This document shows positions 16,388 to 24,529 of a stretch of DNA of 27,739 nt, piece after piece. This DNA is from JBGPIK01 sp041484845 (GTDB lineage Bacteria > Desulfobacterota > Binatia > UBA9968), in NCBI GenBank assembly GCA_041484845.1, contig JBGPIK010000038.1, forward strand, positions 1 to 27,739, written 5' to 3'. A program made the position numbers and the translations under genes. The number at the start of each line of letters is the position of its first letter. Position 1 is the stretch's first letter. A model generated the notes under the pieces. That model was not told the DNA's origin and ran no database searches. It saw only the letters and a list, made by a program, of their open reading frames with translations.

Positions 16388-16416
16388 TTGACATGTCCAC
16401 ATTGTAAGCTTACGAT
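16388..16416 (+). promoter_or_regulatory. Promoter of the CBASS effector operon
   Basis: A perfect TTGACA (16388-16393), a 17-nt spacer and TACGAT (16411-16416, four of six matches). The start of transcription is expected near 16423, 33 nt before the membrane-protein ATG. Most of the spacer is operator copy 2. Confidence 0.65.
16393..16412 (-). promoter_or_regulatory. Operator copy 2 (in the spacer of the effector promoter)
   Basis: On the minus strand AAGCTTACAATGTGGACAT matches operator copy 1 at 18 of 19 positions. It fills the -35 to -10 interval, a classic repressor position. The sequence GTAAGCTTAC within it is a perfect 10-bp palindrome. Confidence 0.7.
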
Positions 16417-16455
16417 GTACGAGATAAGGGTAATTATGACAAACGGAGTGAATAA

Positions 16456-16977
16456 ATGATCCAGCTAAGTGCCGATCAAAAGTTTCAAGTTCTGCTTGCG
16501 GAGCTTGCGGAGAGGTACAGTGCGGCACATAAAATCCGCGAGCGGAGCACTCAGTTTACACTCTGGCTTTTAGGATTCGCTATTGGTTTGGCTTGGCTGT
16601 TGGTCAGCCAGAGCCCTCTGCCAACCTCACAGCGCATTGGCTTGACCCTTCTCATAGTAGTTCTCTTCTGCGGCGCGTTTTACTTCATCGCGGGGCTTGG
16701 GCGTGGATTCCGAGCGAACCGGGAGGCGATGGTTCGGGTAGAACGGGCCTTGGGCATGTACGACCCTGGGGTATATTTCACCGACAGTTCCCTCCTGCCG
16801 CCCGAGTATCGTCGAACAAATCGGAAATGGAGTCACCATTTTTTAACCCTATACATCTGGCTGACTCTTACGGCAGTCTCCCTTCTCTACCTAACCTGGA
16901 CACGTCCTGCAATTGAAAAAGACGCTCCACCCGCAAAGACAATCGAAGAGATTAAAGGAGGAAACAGTAATGGCTAA
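16456..16977 (+). CDS. Three-helix membrane protein, candidate CBASS effector
   Basis: A 173-residue protein with hydrophobic segments at about 33-52 (FTLWLLGFAIGLAWLLV), 60-81 (IGLTLLIVVLFCGAFYFIAG) and 129-148 (FLTLYIWLTLTAVSLLYLTW). A conserved-looking cytosolic loop ANREAMVRVERALGMYDPGV (about 87-106) lies between helices 2 and 3. It has no signal peptide and no known enzymatic motif. A GGAG site lies 7 nt upstream. Its place as first gene before the CD-NTase, and the 8-nt overlap with that gene, suggest it is the membrane-acting effector that responds to the cyclic nucleotide. I do not recognise an exact family; a SLATT-like relation is possible but unproven. Confidence 0.7.
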   Translation: MIQLSADQKFQVLLAELAERYSAAHKIRERSTQFTLWLLGFAIGLAWLLVSQSPLPTSQRIGLTLLIVVLFCGAFYFIAGLGRGFRANREAMVRVERALGMYDPGVYFTDSSLLPPEYRRTNRKWSHHFLTLYIWLTLTAVSLLYLTWTRPAIEKDAPPAKTIEEIKGGNSNG

Positions 16978-17956
16978 TCTACACAATGAGTTCCAAACCT
17001 TTCACGAACGAGTGGCGCTTTTTCAAGGGAAGAAGGAATCACTTACGACCTCACGGGACGCTGTCCGAGATCGTATCCGGAAGCATTTCAGGGAACAGCT
17101 CAAACTAAAAGTGCCCGAATTTCGTTCGCAGGGCTCATTCGAGATGGACACGACGGTGAATCCTCTCGATGGCGAGTTCGACGTGGATGATGGCGTCTAC
17201 CTGCAACACTTAGACGAGAGTGACTGCAGCACATGGCCGACTCCCGAAACCATTCACAAATGGCTCGTTGACGCAACCGATGGCCACACCAATGAAAAGC
17301 CCATCGACAAACGAACTTGTGTTCGGGTCCGTTACGCTGGACAATATCACGTTGATCTGCCTTCCTATGGCAAGCTCAATGGAGAAAACTTGCTTGCAGA
17401 GAAGGGTGAAAAAGGCTGGCACCGAAGTGACCCCACGGCGCTGACAAACTGGTTCAATGATTTAGCACGGCAACGTGAAAATCAAATGCGTCGGAGTGTC
17501 CGCTTTGTGAAGGCATGGGCAGACTATCAATGTGACAAGCGTGGAAAAATGCCTAGTAGTTTGATCTTGACAGTGTTGGTGGCTCAGAATTTCCAAGGCC
17601 ACGAAAGAGATGACGTCTGCCTGGCAAACACAGTTAGAGTAATCTCCGATTCCGTTGGTCTTGTTTTCTGCGTGTACAACCCGGTCGATGCCAGTGAAGT
17701 ACTTACGGCACGTCTAAGTGAAGAGGAGAAACAACGCTTTCAGGAGGCAATCGCTGATCTAGCCAATGACGCATCCAAAGCAGTCAATAACGACAGTCAG
17801 CAGGAAGCATCTAAACTCTGGCGCGCTCAGCTCGGTGATCGTTTTCCTCTTGTTCAAGAGGACGATGAGGACACGAAGCAAAGGAAGGATGACGCCAATC
17901 GGCTTGCTGCTTTTTATATTCCAAAGAAGCCGATTAAACCCTGGGGTTGGAGCTAA
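16970..17956 (+). CDS. CD-NTase: cGAS/DncV-like cyclic oligonucleotide synthase
   Basis: A 328-residue protein with the CD-NTase active site: FRSQGSFEMDTTVNPLDGEF (Gly-Ser at 55-56), then DVDDGVYL (Asp71 and Asp73 as metal ligands) and RYAGQYHVDLPSYG (third Asp at 129). The N-terminal helix and the helical second half (NQMRRSVRFVKAWADYQC, then LILTVLVAQNF) fit the DncV-like subgroup. The enzyme should make a cyclic di- or trinucleotide that activates the effector during phage infection; the exact product cannot be predicted. The start at 16970 is set by AAAGGAGG 8 nt upstream; the open frame begins earlier at 16913 without support. Its stop overlaps the E2 start (TAATG). Confidence 0.9.
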   Translation: MANLHNEFQTFHERVALFQGKKESLTTSRDAVRDRIRKHFREQLKLKVPEFRSQGSFEMDTTVNPLDGEFDVDDGVYLQHLDESDCSTWPTPETIHKWLVDATDGHTNEKPIDKRTCVRVRYAGQYHVDLPSYGKLNGENLLAEKGEKGWHRSDPTALTNWFNDLARQRENQMRRSVRFVKAWADYQCDKRGKMPSSLILTVLVAQNFQGHERDDVCLANTVRVISDSVGLVFCVYNPVDASEVLTARLSEEEKQRFQEAIADLANDASKAVNNDSQQEASKLWRAQLGDRFPLVQEDDEDTKQRKDDANRLAAFYIPKKPIKPWGWS

Positions 17957-18681
17957 TGGTGCAGTGGTACAAGATTAATCAACGGCTTTTTCGTGAGGAA
18001 AAAGCGGCTCTTGCTTGCAAACACCCCTCTCTGATCTTAGAGGTTTTAATCGCAGGCACTCCCATCAACAAACATGTTTTTCTGCCGAGAGAAGAAGCGG
18101 TTGTGCGCGGCATGTACTCCTTGCAGGTTCCAGATACGACTCGAAAGTACGACTATTCCGTAGCGCTACGAGTACCAGACGATTATCCCAAACACCCTCC
18201 GGTGATGTATTGCAACGACCCAAAGCTTCCTATTAAGATTGATCGTCACATCCTGAAACACGGACAAGCCTGTTTGGGCGTAACGACAGAGGTTCGACGG
18301 AAGTGGTCGGATGCTCTGAATATGGTGTGTTTTCTGGACGAGATCGTTGCTCCTTTTTTAGCCTGGCAGATGTTTTTTGATGCTAATGGATATCCACCTG
18401 CCTGGGGCCAACGGTCCCACGATAAAAAAGGGGTTCTTGAGTTCTACGTTGATATTCTAGGCTTAGAAGTCGATTCTAATATTGTAGGCTTTATGAATCT
18501 TCTGGCAAGAAAGAATACACCTGGCGGTCATGAAATATGTCCGTGTGAATCCGGTCGGCGGTTAAGGAATTGCCACAGAGATGCAGTGCATGCCGCGCGC
18601 CAACAGGTTGAGTGGAATGATGTAAAATCCGATTTGCTTTTGCTAGAGCGTCAGGACTCTGACACGAAAGTGAAAATGTAA
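17956..18681 (+). CDS. E2 ubiquitin-conjugating-like protein with C-terminal SEC-C zinc motif
   Basis: A 241-residue protein. The E2/UBC-like core includes YSVALRVPDDYPKHPPVMYC (about 67-86, with the E2 'YPxxPP' turn) and HILKHGQACLGVTTEVRRKW (about 98-117), where Cys106 aligns with the E2 catalytic cysteine. After a helical linker, CPCESGRRLRNCHRD (195-209) is a SEC-C-type zinc knuckle. In E2-only ('type II short') CBASS such proteins are thought to act on the CD-NTase and tune its activity. No E1 or JAB gene is present. ATG 17956 overlaps the CD-NTase stop codon; GGAG lies 3 nt upstream. Confidence 0.85.
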   Translation: MVQWYKINQRLFREEKAALACKHPSLILEVLIAGTPINKHVFLPREEAVVRGMYSLQVPDTTRKYDYSVALRVPDDYPKHPPVMYCNDPKLPIKIDRHILKHGQACLGVTTEVRRKWSDALNMVCFLDEIVAPFLAWQMFFDANGYPPAWGQRSHDKKGVLEFYVDILGLEVDSNIVGFMNLLARKNTPGGHEICPCESGRRLRNCHRDAVHAARQQVEWNDVKSDLLLLERQDSDTKVKM

Positions 18682-18718
18682 ATTTGGACCTTACCCGCAG
18701 ATGTGAAAAGACTACCTT

Positions 18719-19957
18719 TCATAACTCGCCTCGAAAGGCTTTGGCTAACAGCGCGGGTGTAAACGCCGCCAGCTCCGCATCAACTTCCCGCTGCAACCGC
18801 AGTAACTCGTCCACCTTCCCGCGCAGTGCGTCGAGGCGAGCGACAATGCTGCGCTGCTCAAGCTCAGAAAGCACGGGAATGAGCAGCGGGTCAAGATGCT
18901 TCTTGTTCACCTGCGGAATGCCGCCATCCTCCTGCAATTCGGCGAGGTCTAACGACTCGAACCACCAGAAAAGAAACTCCGAAATCAGTCCGCTCTTGGG
19001 TAGCGGAAAGACGCCCATCAGATTCGGATCGAGGGATGCGGGGAAGGACAGCACGCGCTTCTTGTTGGTGGCAATTGCACCGCCCCGTTTGGGGAAGACG
19101 ACTGCGCCAGCAGGCACGATGCGGAGCTTGCGCGCAACGGCGGCTGCCCGACTCGTTTCGAGTTTGCAGCGGTTGATGAAGCGCTCGTTTCCGGGTGCGT
19201 TCATGTCGGAAACTTTCATCAGGCCGAGGCGCTCCTCGCCGGGATTGGGAAGCGGCGCATTTTCAGGAATGGAATTGCCACCGATGATCCCGGTGAGTTT
19301 ACCCAGCGGGCGGAGCGAGGTTTCGTCCGCGTCTTCGAAAGCGCGAGCGACGGCGGCGCGCAGAAAGGTTGCGGCGTCGTCGAGGGCGGATTGACGAGCT
19401 TGTCGGGCTTGGTCGAGGCGGCGGGTCAACGCTTCCACCCGCGCCACGATCCGCCGCTGCTCCGGCAATGGCGGAACGGGAATTTCAAGCAGCTCCAAGA
19501 ACTCAATTGGAACGCGTTGCTGGCCCGCAGCACCATGCATTGCGTTCTCTGCGTCATCCCTGACTTGCTGGCTGCGCAGGATGTGATGAAGCCACTCCGG
19601 CGTCGTCTCCGCTCCGGAGCGCACAACATGAAACTCGGTCGAACCGAAACCTAAACGGTTTCGCAGCCCACGCCCAACAGCACACTTACCGTTCTCCATA
19701 CATGGCGTTATCTTGGCAAAGATTACATCGTTTTCTGCGAAGTAGGTGTAGCCCTTTTTCACTTCACCCAAGCGGCGCACTTCAGGACGCGCGATTATTC
19801 CGCTGCTGTCGTCCACTGCTGACATCGGCACGAAGGTAACTTCAGTCTCAGGAGACATCCCGTTCATCTCGGACTTTTTCGGATTCAGCGTTGCGACGGC
19901 CGGGTCAGAAAGACGCTTGACTGCCCAGCCATCGGGGAGGTCATCAAGCGCAAGCAT
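18719..19957 (-). CDS. hsdS: Type I restriction-modification specificity subunit
   Basis: A 412-residue protein with two target-recognition domains separated by the central conserved helix. The first half ends IPVPPLPEQRRIVARVEALT followed by a heptad-rich helix. The second ends IPVLSELEQRSIVARLDALR and a second long helix to the C-terminus. This two-fold layout is diagnostic of HsdS. The subunit directs the methylase and nuclease to a bipartite DNA site, which cannot be predicted here. The start at 19957 overlaps the hsdM stop by 14 nt; the longer open frame (to 19996) lies fully within hsdM. The stop is 37 nt from the convergent E2 gene. Confidence 0.92.
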   Translation of the reverse strand: MLALDDLPDGWAVKRLSDPAVATLNPKKSEMNGMSPETEVTFVPMSAVDDSSGIIARPEVRRLGEVKKGYTYFAENDVIFAKITPCMENGKCAVGRGLRNRLGFGSTEFHVVRSGAETTPEWLHHILRSQQVRDDAENAMHGAAGQQRVPIEFLELLEIPVPPLPEQRRIVARVEALTRRLDQARQARQSALDDAATFLRAAVARAFEDADETSLRPLGKLTGIIGGNSIPENAPLPNPGEERLGLMKVSDMNAPGNERFINRCKLETSRAAAVARKLRIVPAGAVVFPKRGGAIATNKKRVLSFPASLDPNLMGVFPLPKSGLISEFLFWWFESLDLAELQEDGGIPQVNKKHLDPLLIPVLSELEQRSIVARLDALRGKVDELLRLQREVDAELAAFTPALLAKAFRGEL

Positions 19958-21488
19958 TGTTATTTTCCATGACGAGTTCCCGCATCTCCTCAACAATTTC
20001 CAGAATCCGCCGCTCCTTCTCGGCTACAGATGCAAGGATTTCTTCTGGCGCGTCGTGGTCGGTTTTTTCCGGCTCGACGAGGCCGAGGCTAGAGAGCGTT
20101 AGATTGTAACCGTTGTCTATAATTTTCTGAGCGGGCACGCGCCACGCTACGCCATCGGCGGTCTCGCGGTTTGGCCATTTGGCCAACAGGTCGGGAAAGT
20201 CGTTGCGATATTGCGGGCCGAACTTGCGCGCTTTCCTGAGCGACGAGCCGTCACCCTGCACCCGGTAAAACCAGGCTTCTTCCGTCGGCTTCCCGGTCTT
20301 TTGGAAAATGAGGAAGCAGGTGGGGTTGGGTGTGTAAGGCTCGAACATACCCTTGGGCAATGTAACCACGGCCTGTAGGTCACACTCTTGGAGCAGACGC
20401 TTCTTTACTTCAAGGTGCGCGTTTGAGTCGCCGAAGAGGATACCGTTGGGGAAAATAATACCGGCGCGTCCGCCTGGGCGGAGACTGCGCAACGCGTGGG
20501 CAAGGAAGAGTACGTACTTGTCGCCTTTCTCGATGCGCAGGGAACGCTTGGCGTCACCTCGCTGACCCGAAAAAGGCGGGTTTTCGAGGATGAAGTCAAA
20601 CTGCACTTCGTCCCATTTGTCCTCGCTCCCGCAGATCGAGTCTCGGCGAACAATGGGAGAGTAGTCGAAACCATGGAGCACGGCATTCATGGCGGCCATG
20701 CGGATGATGTCCTTATCGCCCTCGAAACCGTGAAGCGTCCCCTTCTGAAGAAATTCCCACTGCGAGGGCGTGAGACGGTCACCGATGCCACGTTTTACCG
20801 GAAGCCCGTAGGGAGCCGTGACTTCGCGGACGAATTCAGGAGAAGTGTTGGCGAGCAGGATATGCTCGTACGTGGCGATATTGAATCCGGCTGTGCCGCA
20901 GGCAGAGTCGCACATGGTTTTGCCGATTTCCGGATTCACCATCTCGACGATGATGCGAATGAGATGCCGTGGGGTGCGAAACTGCGCGGCGCGTTTCTGG
21001 CTGCCAAGATCGTTGACGAGGATTTCGAAGAGATCGCCCTTCACGTCCGCGTCTTCACTGAGGAAGTGAACAGGCGCAATGATATCAACCGCTCTGCGTA
21101 GCGTGGCGCCGTCAGGGATGACGATGGCTGAATCCTCGAAAAGCGCTCGTGCTGCGGGCGACAACGCGGGGTGGTGCGCAAGCTTTGGCAGCAGGTCGCG
21201 CAGAGTACGGAGCATGCGGTCGTTGTCTGGGTCGGAAGTGAGGACGGACCATCGAAGTTTGGCGAAGTCCACTTCTTCGTCGTCGATCCTGATCACGGTA
21301 AACAGCTGTGGCGTAGTCCGGCCATTTGAGGAATTCGTATCCCGCTGGTCGGTCTCCATCTCCTCCAACATTTTCAGAAAAAGGAGGTAAGATATCTGCG
21401 TAACATAGGTGATCGGGTTCGTGACGTTGGCGGACCACAGCACGTTGCAAAGACGTTTGAGAAGAGATTGGAGCCCAGCGTTATCCAT
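19944..21488 (-). CDS. hsdM: Type I restriction-modification DNA methyltransferase subunit
   Basis: A 514-residue N6-adenine methyltransferase. The N-terminal HsdM domain holds ITYVTQISYLLFLKMLEEME. The AdoMet loop is DSACGTAGFNIATYEH, a variant of the usual D-P-A-C-G-T-G-G-F. The catalytic motif IV is ILENPPFSGQRG (NPPF). The pre-domain signature RAAQFRTPRHLIRIIVEM is also present. With HsdS it methylates host sites, and with HsdR it forms the restriction complex. It begins 4 nt after the hsdR stop and overlaps hsdS, so the three genes form one operon. Confidence 0.93.
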   Translation of the reverse strand: MDNAGLQSLLKRLCNVLWSANVTNPITYVTQISYLLFLKMLEEMETDQRDTNSSNGRTTPQLFTVIRIDDEEVDFAKLRWSVLTSDPDNDRMLRTLRDLLPKLAHHPALSPAARALFEDSAIVIPDGATLRRAVDIIAPVHFLSEDADVKGDLFEILVNDLGSQKRAAQFRTPRHLIRIIVEMVNPEIGKTMCDSACGTAGFNIATYEHILLANTSPEFVREVTAPYGLPVKRGIGDRLTPSQWEFLQKGTLHGFEGDKDIIRMAAMNAVLHGFDYSPIVRRDSICGSEDKWDEVQFDFILENPPFSGQRGDAKRSLRIEKGDKYVLFLAHALRSLRPGGRAGIIFPNGILFGDSNAHLEVKKRLLQECDLQAVVTLPKGMFEPYTPNPTCFLIFQKTGKPTEEAWFYRVQGDGSSLRKARKFGPQYRNDFPDLLAKWPNRETADGVAWRVPAQKIIDNGYNLTLSSLGLVEPEKTDHDAPEEILASVAEKERRILEIVEEMRELVMENNNACA

Positions 21489-21492
21489 AAGT

Positions 21493-23847
21493 TCAATTGG
21501 CCTTTATCAGATCGTTAAGTTCTTGCATGATACCAGCGAGACGGTCGCGGCCAAAAAGCGCTTCAGCGCGAGCCCTTCCACCCTGAAAGGTAAACGGCGG
21601 CTTGGTGAAGATTGTTGGATCAAGTATCACATATTTCGTCTCACGCACGGTGGCAAGCACAACGTTTCTTAAGAGCCGCAACATCTTCGCCTGAAGCGGG
21701 TTGATGCTCTCAGAGTGCTCAGCTACCCAGACATTGAAAGCGCCTTCCACCCGCTGCTCACGGGTAGGAAACTGATATAGCCCTAGAGCCGCACGGATAA
21801 AGTCACTGAGTGAGCCGGTCGGCTGATCGAACGCCTTGCGCAGCGCAGGTTCGTCGAACCAGAACTCCGGAGCGTTCAGTTTATGTCCCAGAACTTCCCA
21901 TTCCTCTTGGCTCAGCTCTTCACCAGCTAGGATTCTTTGAACAGCCGGGTCCGTTTCCTGGAGTACTTGAATTCGTTCGCGCCAACGGTCCTGATACTCG
22001 CGCCGGTCGATTGCCAAGCCCTCCGGACCGACGATGATTGTATGCCGGCGCCGGAAAACATCTTCAAGCGACCCTTCACTGATAATCGTGAACTCGCTCG
22101 GCGGCCGCGGACGGATCGGTGGCGGCGAACCAGTTTCGCTGCCGTCATCATCGCCGCGATTTTGTCCCGGACCGGGACGGCCTCCCACGGACCTGGGCCG
22201 ATGATATTGCTGGCCGGGGTCGTCAAAGTTGGCCGTGTTGTTAACAAAATCATAAATGAGAAAATCTGTCTTGCCGATCCGTGGACATAGCCGGCTGCCA
22301 CGGCCACGCATCTGAGCATATTTGATCGCAGACGTCGTGGGCCGGAGCATGATCAAATTTTCGACTTCTTTATGATCGTAGCCGGTGTCGAGCATATCGA
22401 CCGACACGGCAACGACAGGTAACGGATCGAACTTAAACCGGTCAATGATAGGTTTAGGATTCCCATTGTTTGAATAGCACGTAATCTTCTGCGCGAAACC
22501 TTGACGAACCTCCGCTGGCGAGCGATTGGTTTGTTGCGCGATGCGTAAGCAAGCGGCATCCGGCAGATATTTGTTAAAAAGCCGTTCGACAAGTGTCGCC
22601 TGCCTTTCACTCACAGCAAACACGATCGTCTTGCGCGGATGCGGTTGCACCCGCTCTTCTTCAACACGGAAATATTCGTCGATCAGGAGCTTAAGGCGAT
22701 CCTCGGATTCGGCGGTGTGCCCCCAATCACTAAACGCGATGTCCTCCTCCTCCCAAGTTGTGCCTTCGAACGTCAGGCGGGACTCAGCGACGTATATTTT
22801 GTAATCGGCGAGATAGCCTTCCCGGATACCGTCGCGCAGCGTGTAGGCGAAAGTGGGCCGGCCTTCCTGCGCAGCACTGTCCCAGCAATCGAAAAACATA
22901 TACGTGCTGCGCACGAGCTGGCGCTCATGCTCGCTAACCCAACGCAGCTCGCCCGGATTCGGTGTAGCCGTGAGCCCAATGTGAATTGCATCAAAGTGGG
23001 CAAGAGTCGCGCGGTGCGTGTTGTATATGGAACGGTGGCACTCATCGGTCACAACGAGATCGAAGTAGGCGTGCCCAAAACCGCCCGCGCCGAGTTGGGT
23101 CGCAATCGTATCGAGCGTTCCCACAACGATCTGGCCTTCAAGACTTCGCTTACCGCCGTAGAGCAGTTGTGTCGGATAGTCGCGCAGATAGTCATCGAAC
23201 GTTTCCTTAGCCTGCTTCGCGAGCTCGATCCGATCGGCGAGGAAAAGCACTCGCGAAGTGGCGGCCGCTTGGAACCAACGCTTCATCAGCATTGCAATGG
23301 TCAGTGTTTTGCCGGTGCCGGTGGCCATCTCAAAAAGCATCCGACGCCGGCCTGCAACGAGAGCGTCATCCGCCGCTTGTAGGCACCCTAACTGATAAGG
23401 TCGCGCGTCAACGTCCTCGCCTTTAAAGCGGAACCGCGAAGGATAAGGAATCGAGCGCAACGAGGTGGCAATATCACCGCTTCGGTGCAAGCGAAGATTT
23501 GCCCGGCGCTCAAGGTCAGCTTGCGTCGGAAATCCGAGAACGGGTCGAGCATCGCCATTCTGGTAATCCCAAAAATAGTGCTCGCGACCATTACTGAGAA
23601 GGATAAAGGGAGCGGTCAAACTAAGGGCATACTCTTTCGTTTGCTGTTTGGCAGAGTACGGGTCGATGGAGAAGCGCTTTGCTTCTACAACTGCAAGTGG
23701 CTGAGTCCGATGATTCTTCAGCAAATAATCCGCACGACCGTCTGCGGAAGGTTCCTCGGTTGAGACATAAGATATGTTCTCAATGTCCCATCCAGCTTCG
23801 CGAAGTAGCCGGTCAATTACGATTCTTGTGTCAGCTTCAGTTGGCAT
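21493..23847 (-). CDS. hsdR: Type I restriction-modification nuclease/translocase subunit (EcoEI-like short form)
   Basis: A 784-residue protein. The N-terminal PD-(D/E)xK nuclease is GRADYLL (Asp39 region) with AVVEAKR. The SF2 motor has MATGTGKT (Walker A, about 174-181), TDECHRS (DEAH-type box), LTATP (motif III) and YAQMRGRGSRLC (motif VI). The C-terminal region FTIISEGSLEDVF and the helical tail match EcoEI-type HsdR, which is shorter than EcoKI. It translocates and cuts unmethylated DNA with HsdM/HsdS. The ATG at 23847 has only a weak AGG site. Confidence 0.93.
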   Translation of the reverse strand: MPTEADTRIVIDRLLREAGWDIENISYVSTEEPSADGRADYLLKNHRTQPLAVVEAKRFSIDPYSAKQQTKEYALSLTAPFILLSNGREHYFWDYQNGDARPVLGFPTQADLERRANLRLHRSGDIATSLRSIPYPSRFRFKGEDVDARPYQLGCLQAADDALVAGRRRMLFEMATGTGKTLTIAMLMKRWFQAAATSRVLFLADRIELAKQAKETFDDYLRDYPTQLLYGGKRSLEGQIVVGTLDTIATQLGAGGFGHAYFDLVVTDECHRSIYNTHRATLAHFDAIHIGLTATPNPGELRWVSEHERQLVRSTYMFFDCWDSAAQEGRPTFAYTLRDGIREGYLADYKIYVAESRLTFEGTTWEEEDIAFSDWGHTAESEDRLKLLIDEYFRVEEERVQPHPRKTIVFAVSERQATLVERLFNKYLPDAACLRIAQQTNRSPAEVRQGFAQKITCYSNNGNPKPIIDRFKFDPLPVVAVSVDMLDTGYDHKEVENLIMLRPTTSAIKYAQMRGRGSRLCPRIGKTDFLIYDFVNNTANFDDPGQQYHRPRSVGGRPGPGQNRGDDDGSETGSPPPIRPRPPSEFTIISEGSLEDVFRRRHTIIVGPEGLAIDRREYQDRWRERIQVLQETDPAVQRILAGEELSQEEWEVLGHKLNAPEFWFDEPALRKAFDQPTGSLSDFIRAALGLYQFPTREQRVEGAFNVWVAEHSESINPLQAKMLRLLRNVVLATVRETKYVILDPTIFTKPPFTFQGGRARAEALFGRDRLAGIMQELNDLIKAN

Positions 23848-23907
23848 TACCTAAGGTCCGTTGTTACATGCACTGTACAGCCTTCCCTGAGAGGACAAAT
23901 TTTCGAG

Positions 23908-23937
23908 ATTCTACGCGATTTGGAAGCGAAAGAGCAA
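23908..23937 (-). promoter_or_regulatory. Candidate promoter for hsdRMS
   Basis: On the minus strand TTGCTC (23932-23937), an 18-nt spacer and TAGAAT (23908-23913) would start transcription about 54 nt before hsdR. The same boxes recur in the diverged copy upstream of the hicA locus, which supports function. Confidence 0.5.
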
Positions 23938-24098
23938 ACAGGCTGAAGGATCATAGGCAATGTCTGTCATGAGTCTAAAACAGCGACCTCGCCCCGGCTT
24001 TCACACGTAGAAGACTCCGATGTAAATTCACTCACCGTGACAATGCCGCTGTAAAGTTCGCGTGGTTATCACCAATCCAGCAACTTACACCAATTTTG
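23938..24098. other. Non-coding stretch upstream of hsdR
   Basis: I see no gene. The two homologous blocks of the duplicated promoter region are about 180 nt apart here but only about 20-45 nt apart in the other copy, so this stretch looks like an insertion. Confidence 0.4.
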
Positions 24099-24238
24099 AT
24101 TATCGGTTTGACAATCCTTTTTCGTTGTCGCGATTATAGGCGCAAATTTGACCAGGGGGAGGGGCAAACTTTGACAATTCTGCGCTTCAACGACGATCGG
24201 ATCGGCGGTAGTTAAGCACGGCAACACGGTCGTGGACT
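24099..24238 (+). repeat. Copy 1 of duplicated promoter/5'-gene region
   Basis: This block aligns over about 140 nt with 25041-25178, sharing ATTATCGGTTTGACAATCC, TATAGGCGCAAATTTGACCA and ATTCTGCGCTTCAACGACGA. It includes the upstream region and first codons of a fumarylacetoacetate-hydrolase-like gene. Confidence 0.75.
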
Positions 24239-24240
24239 AC
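24171..24240 (+). pseudogene. Decayed 5' fragment of a fumarylacetoacetate-hydrolase-like gene
   Basis: TTG 24171 opens MTILRFNDDRIG, nearly identical to the start of the intact gene at 25115. One extra G then shifts the frame (stop at 24215); corrected, it continues VVKHGNTVVDYG. Only about 23 codons remain. The differences from the intact gene show it is a diverged paralogue, not a recent copy. Confidence 0.65.
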
Positions 24241-24307
24241 GGTGTCAACGGGCGTGGAATTCGTGAAGTTCTTTGATTTACAGTCCATGGGCAAGTTGTC
24301 TAAGTGA

Positions 24308-24529
24308 TCAGCGGGCCGCCTGGTAGATTACAGGTCTGTAGCGTGGCGTCGGAATGGGTTTTCCTGCCTGGCGGGCTGCTTCTAACCACGCCTTCTTTGC
24401 CGCCTCTAACTCTTTTAACGCTTGCTCCGGCGTTTCACCGAACGCAGAGCAGGAGTCCAGGTCTGGAATGTCAGCGATGTAGCCGCCATCCTCCTCACTA
24501 TAAAAAATGTTGATATGATAGTCGCTCAT
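24308..24529 (-). CDS. hicB: HicB-like antitoxin
   Basis: A 73-residue protein with the HicB half-RNaseH-like fold sequence: INIFYSEEDGGYIADIPDLD, then SCSAFGETPEQALKELEAAKKAWLEAA. HicB proteins bind and block the HicA mRNA interferase. The C-terminus (KPIPTPRYRPVIYQ) is short and has no added DNA-binding domain, so autoregulation by this protein alone is uncertain. The ATG overlaps the hicA stop codon by 4 nt, so the pair is translationally coupled. Confidence 0.85.
   Translation of the reverse strand: MSDYHINIFYSEEDGGYIADIPDLDSCSAFGETPEQALKELEAAKKAWLEAARQAGKPIPTPRYRPVIYQAAR

Noticed and set aside
18682..18718. Terminator between the convergent E2 and hsdS genes
   Set aside because: The 37-nt gap shows no clear stem-loop or T-run.
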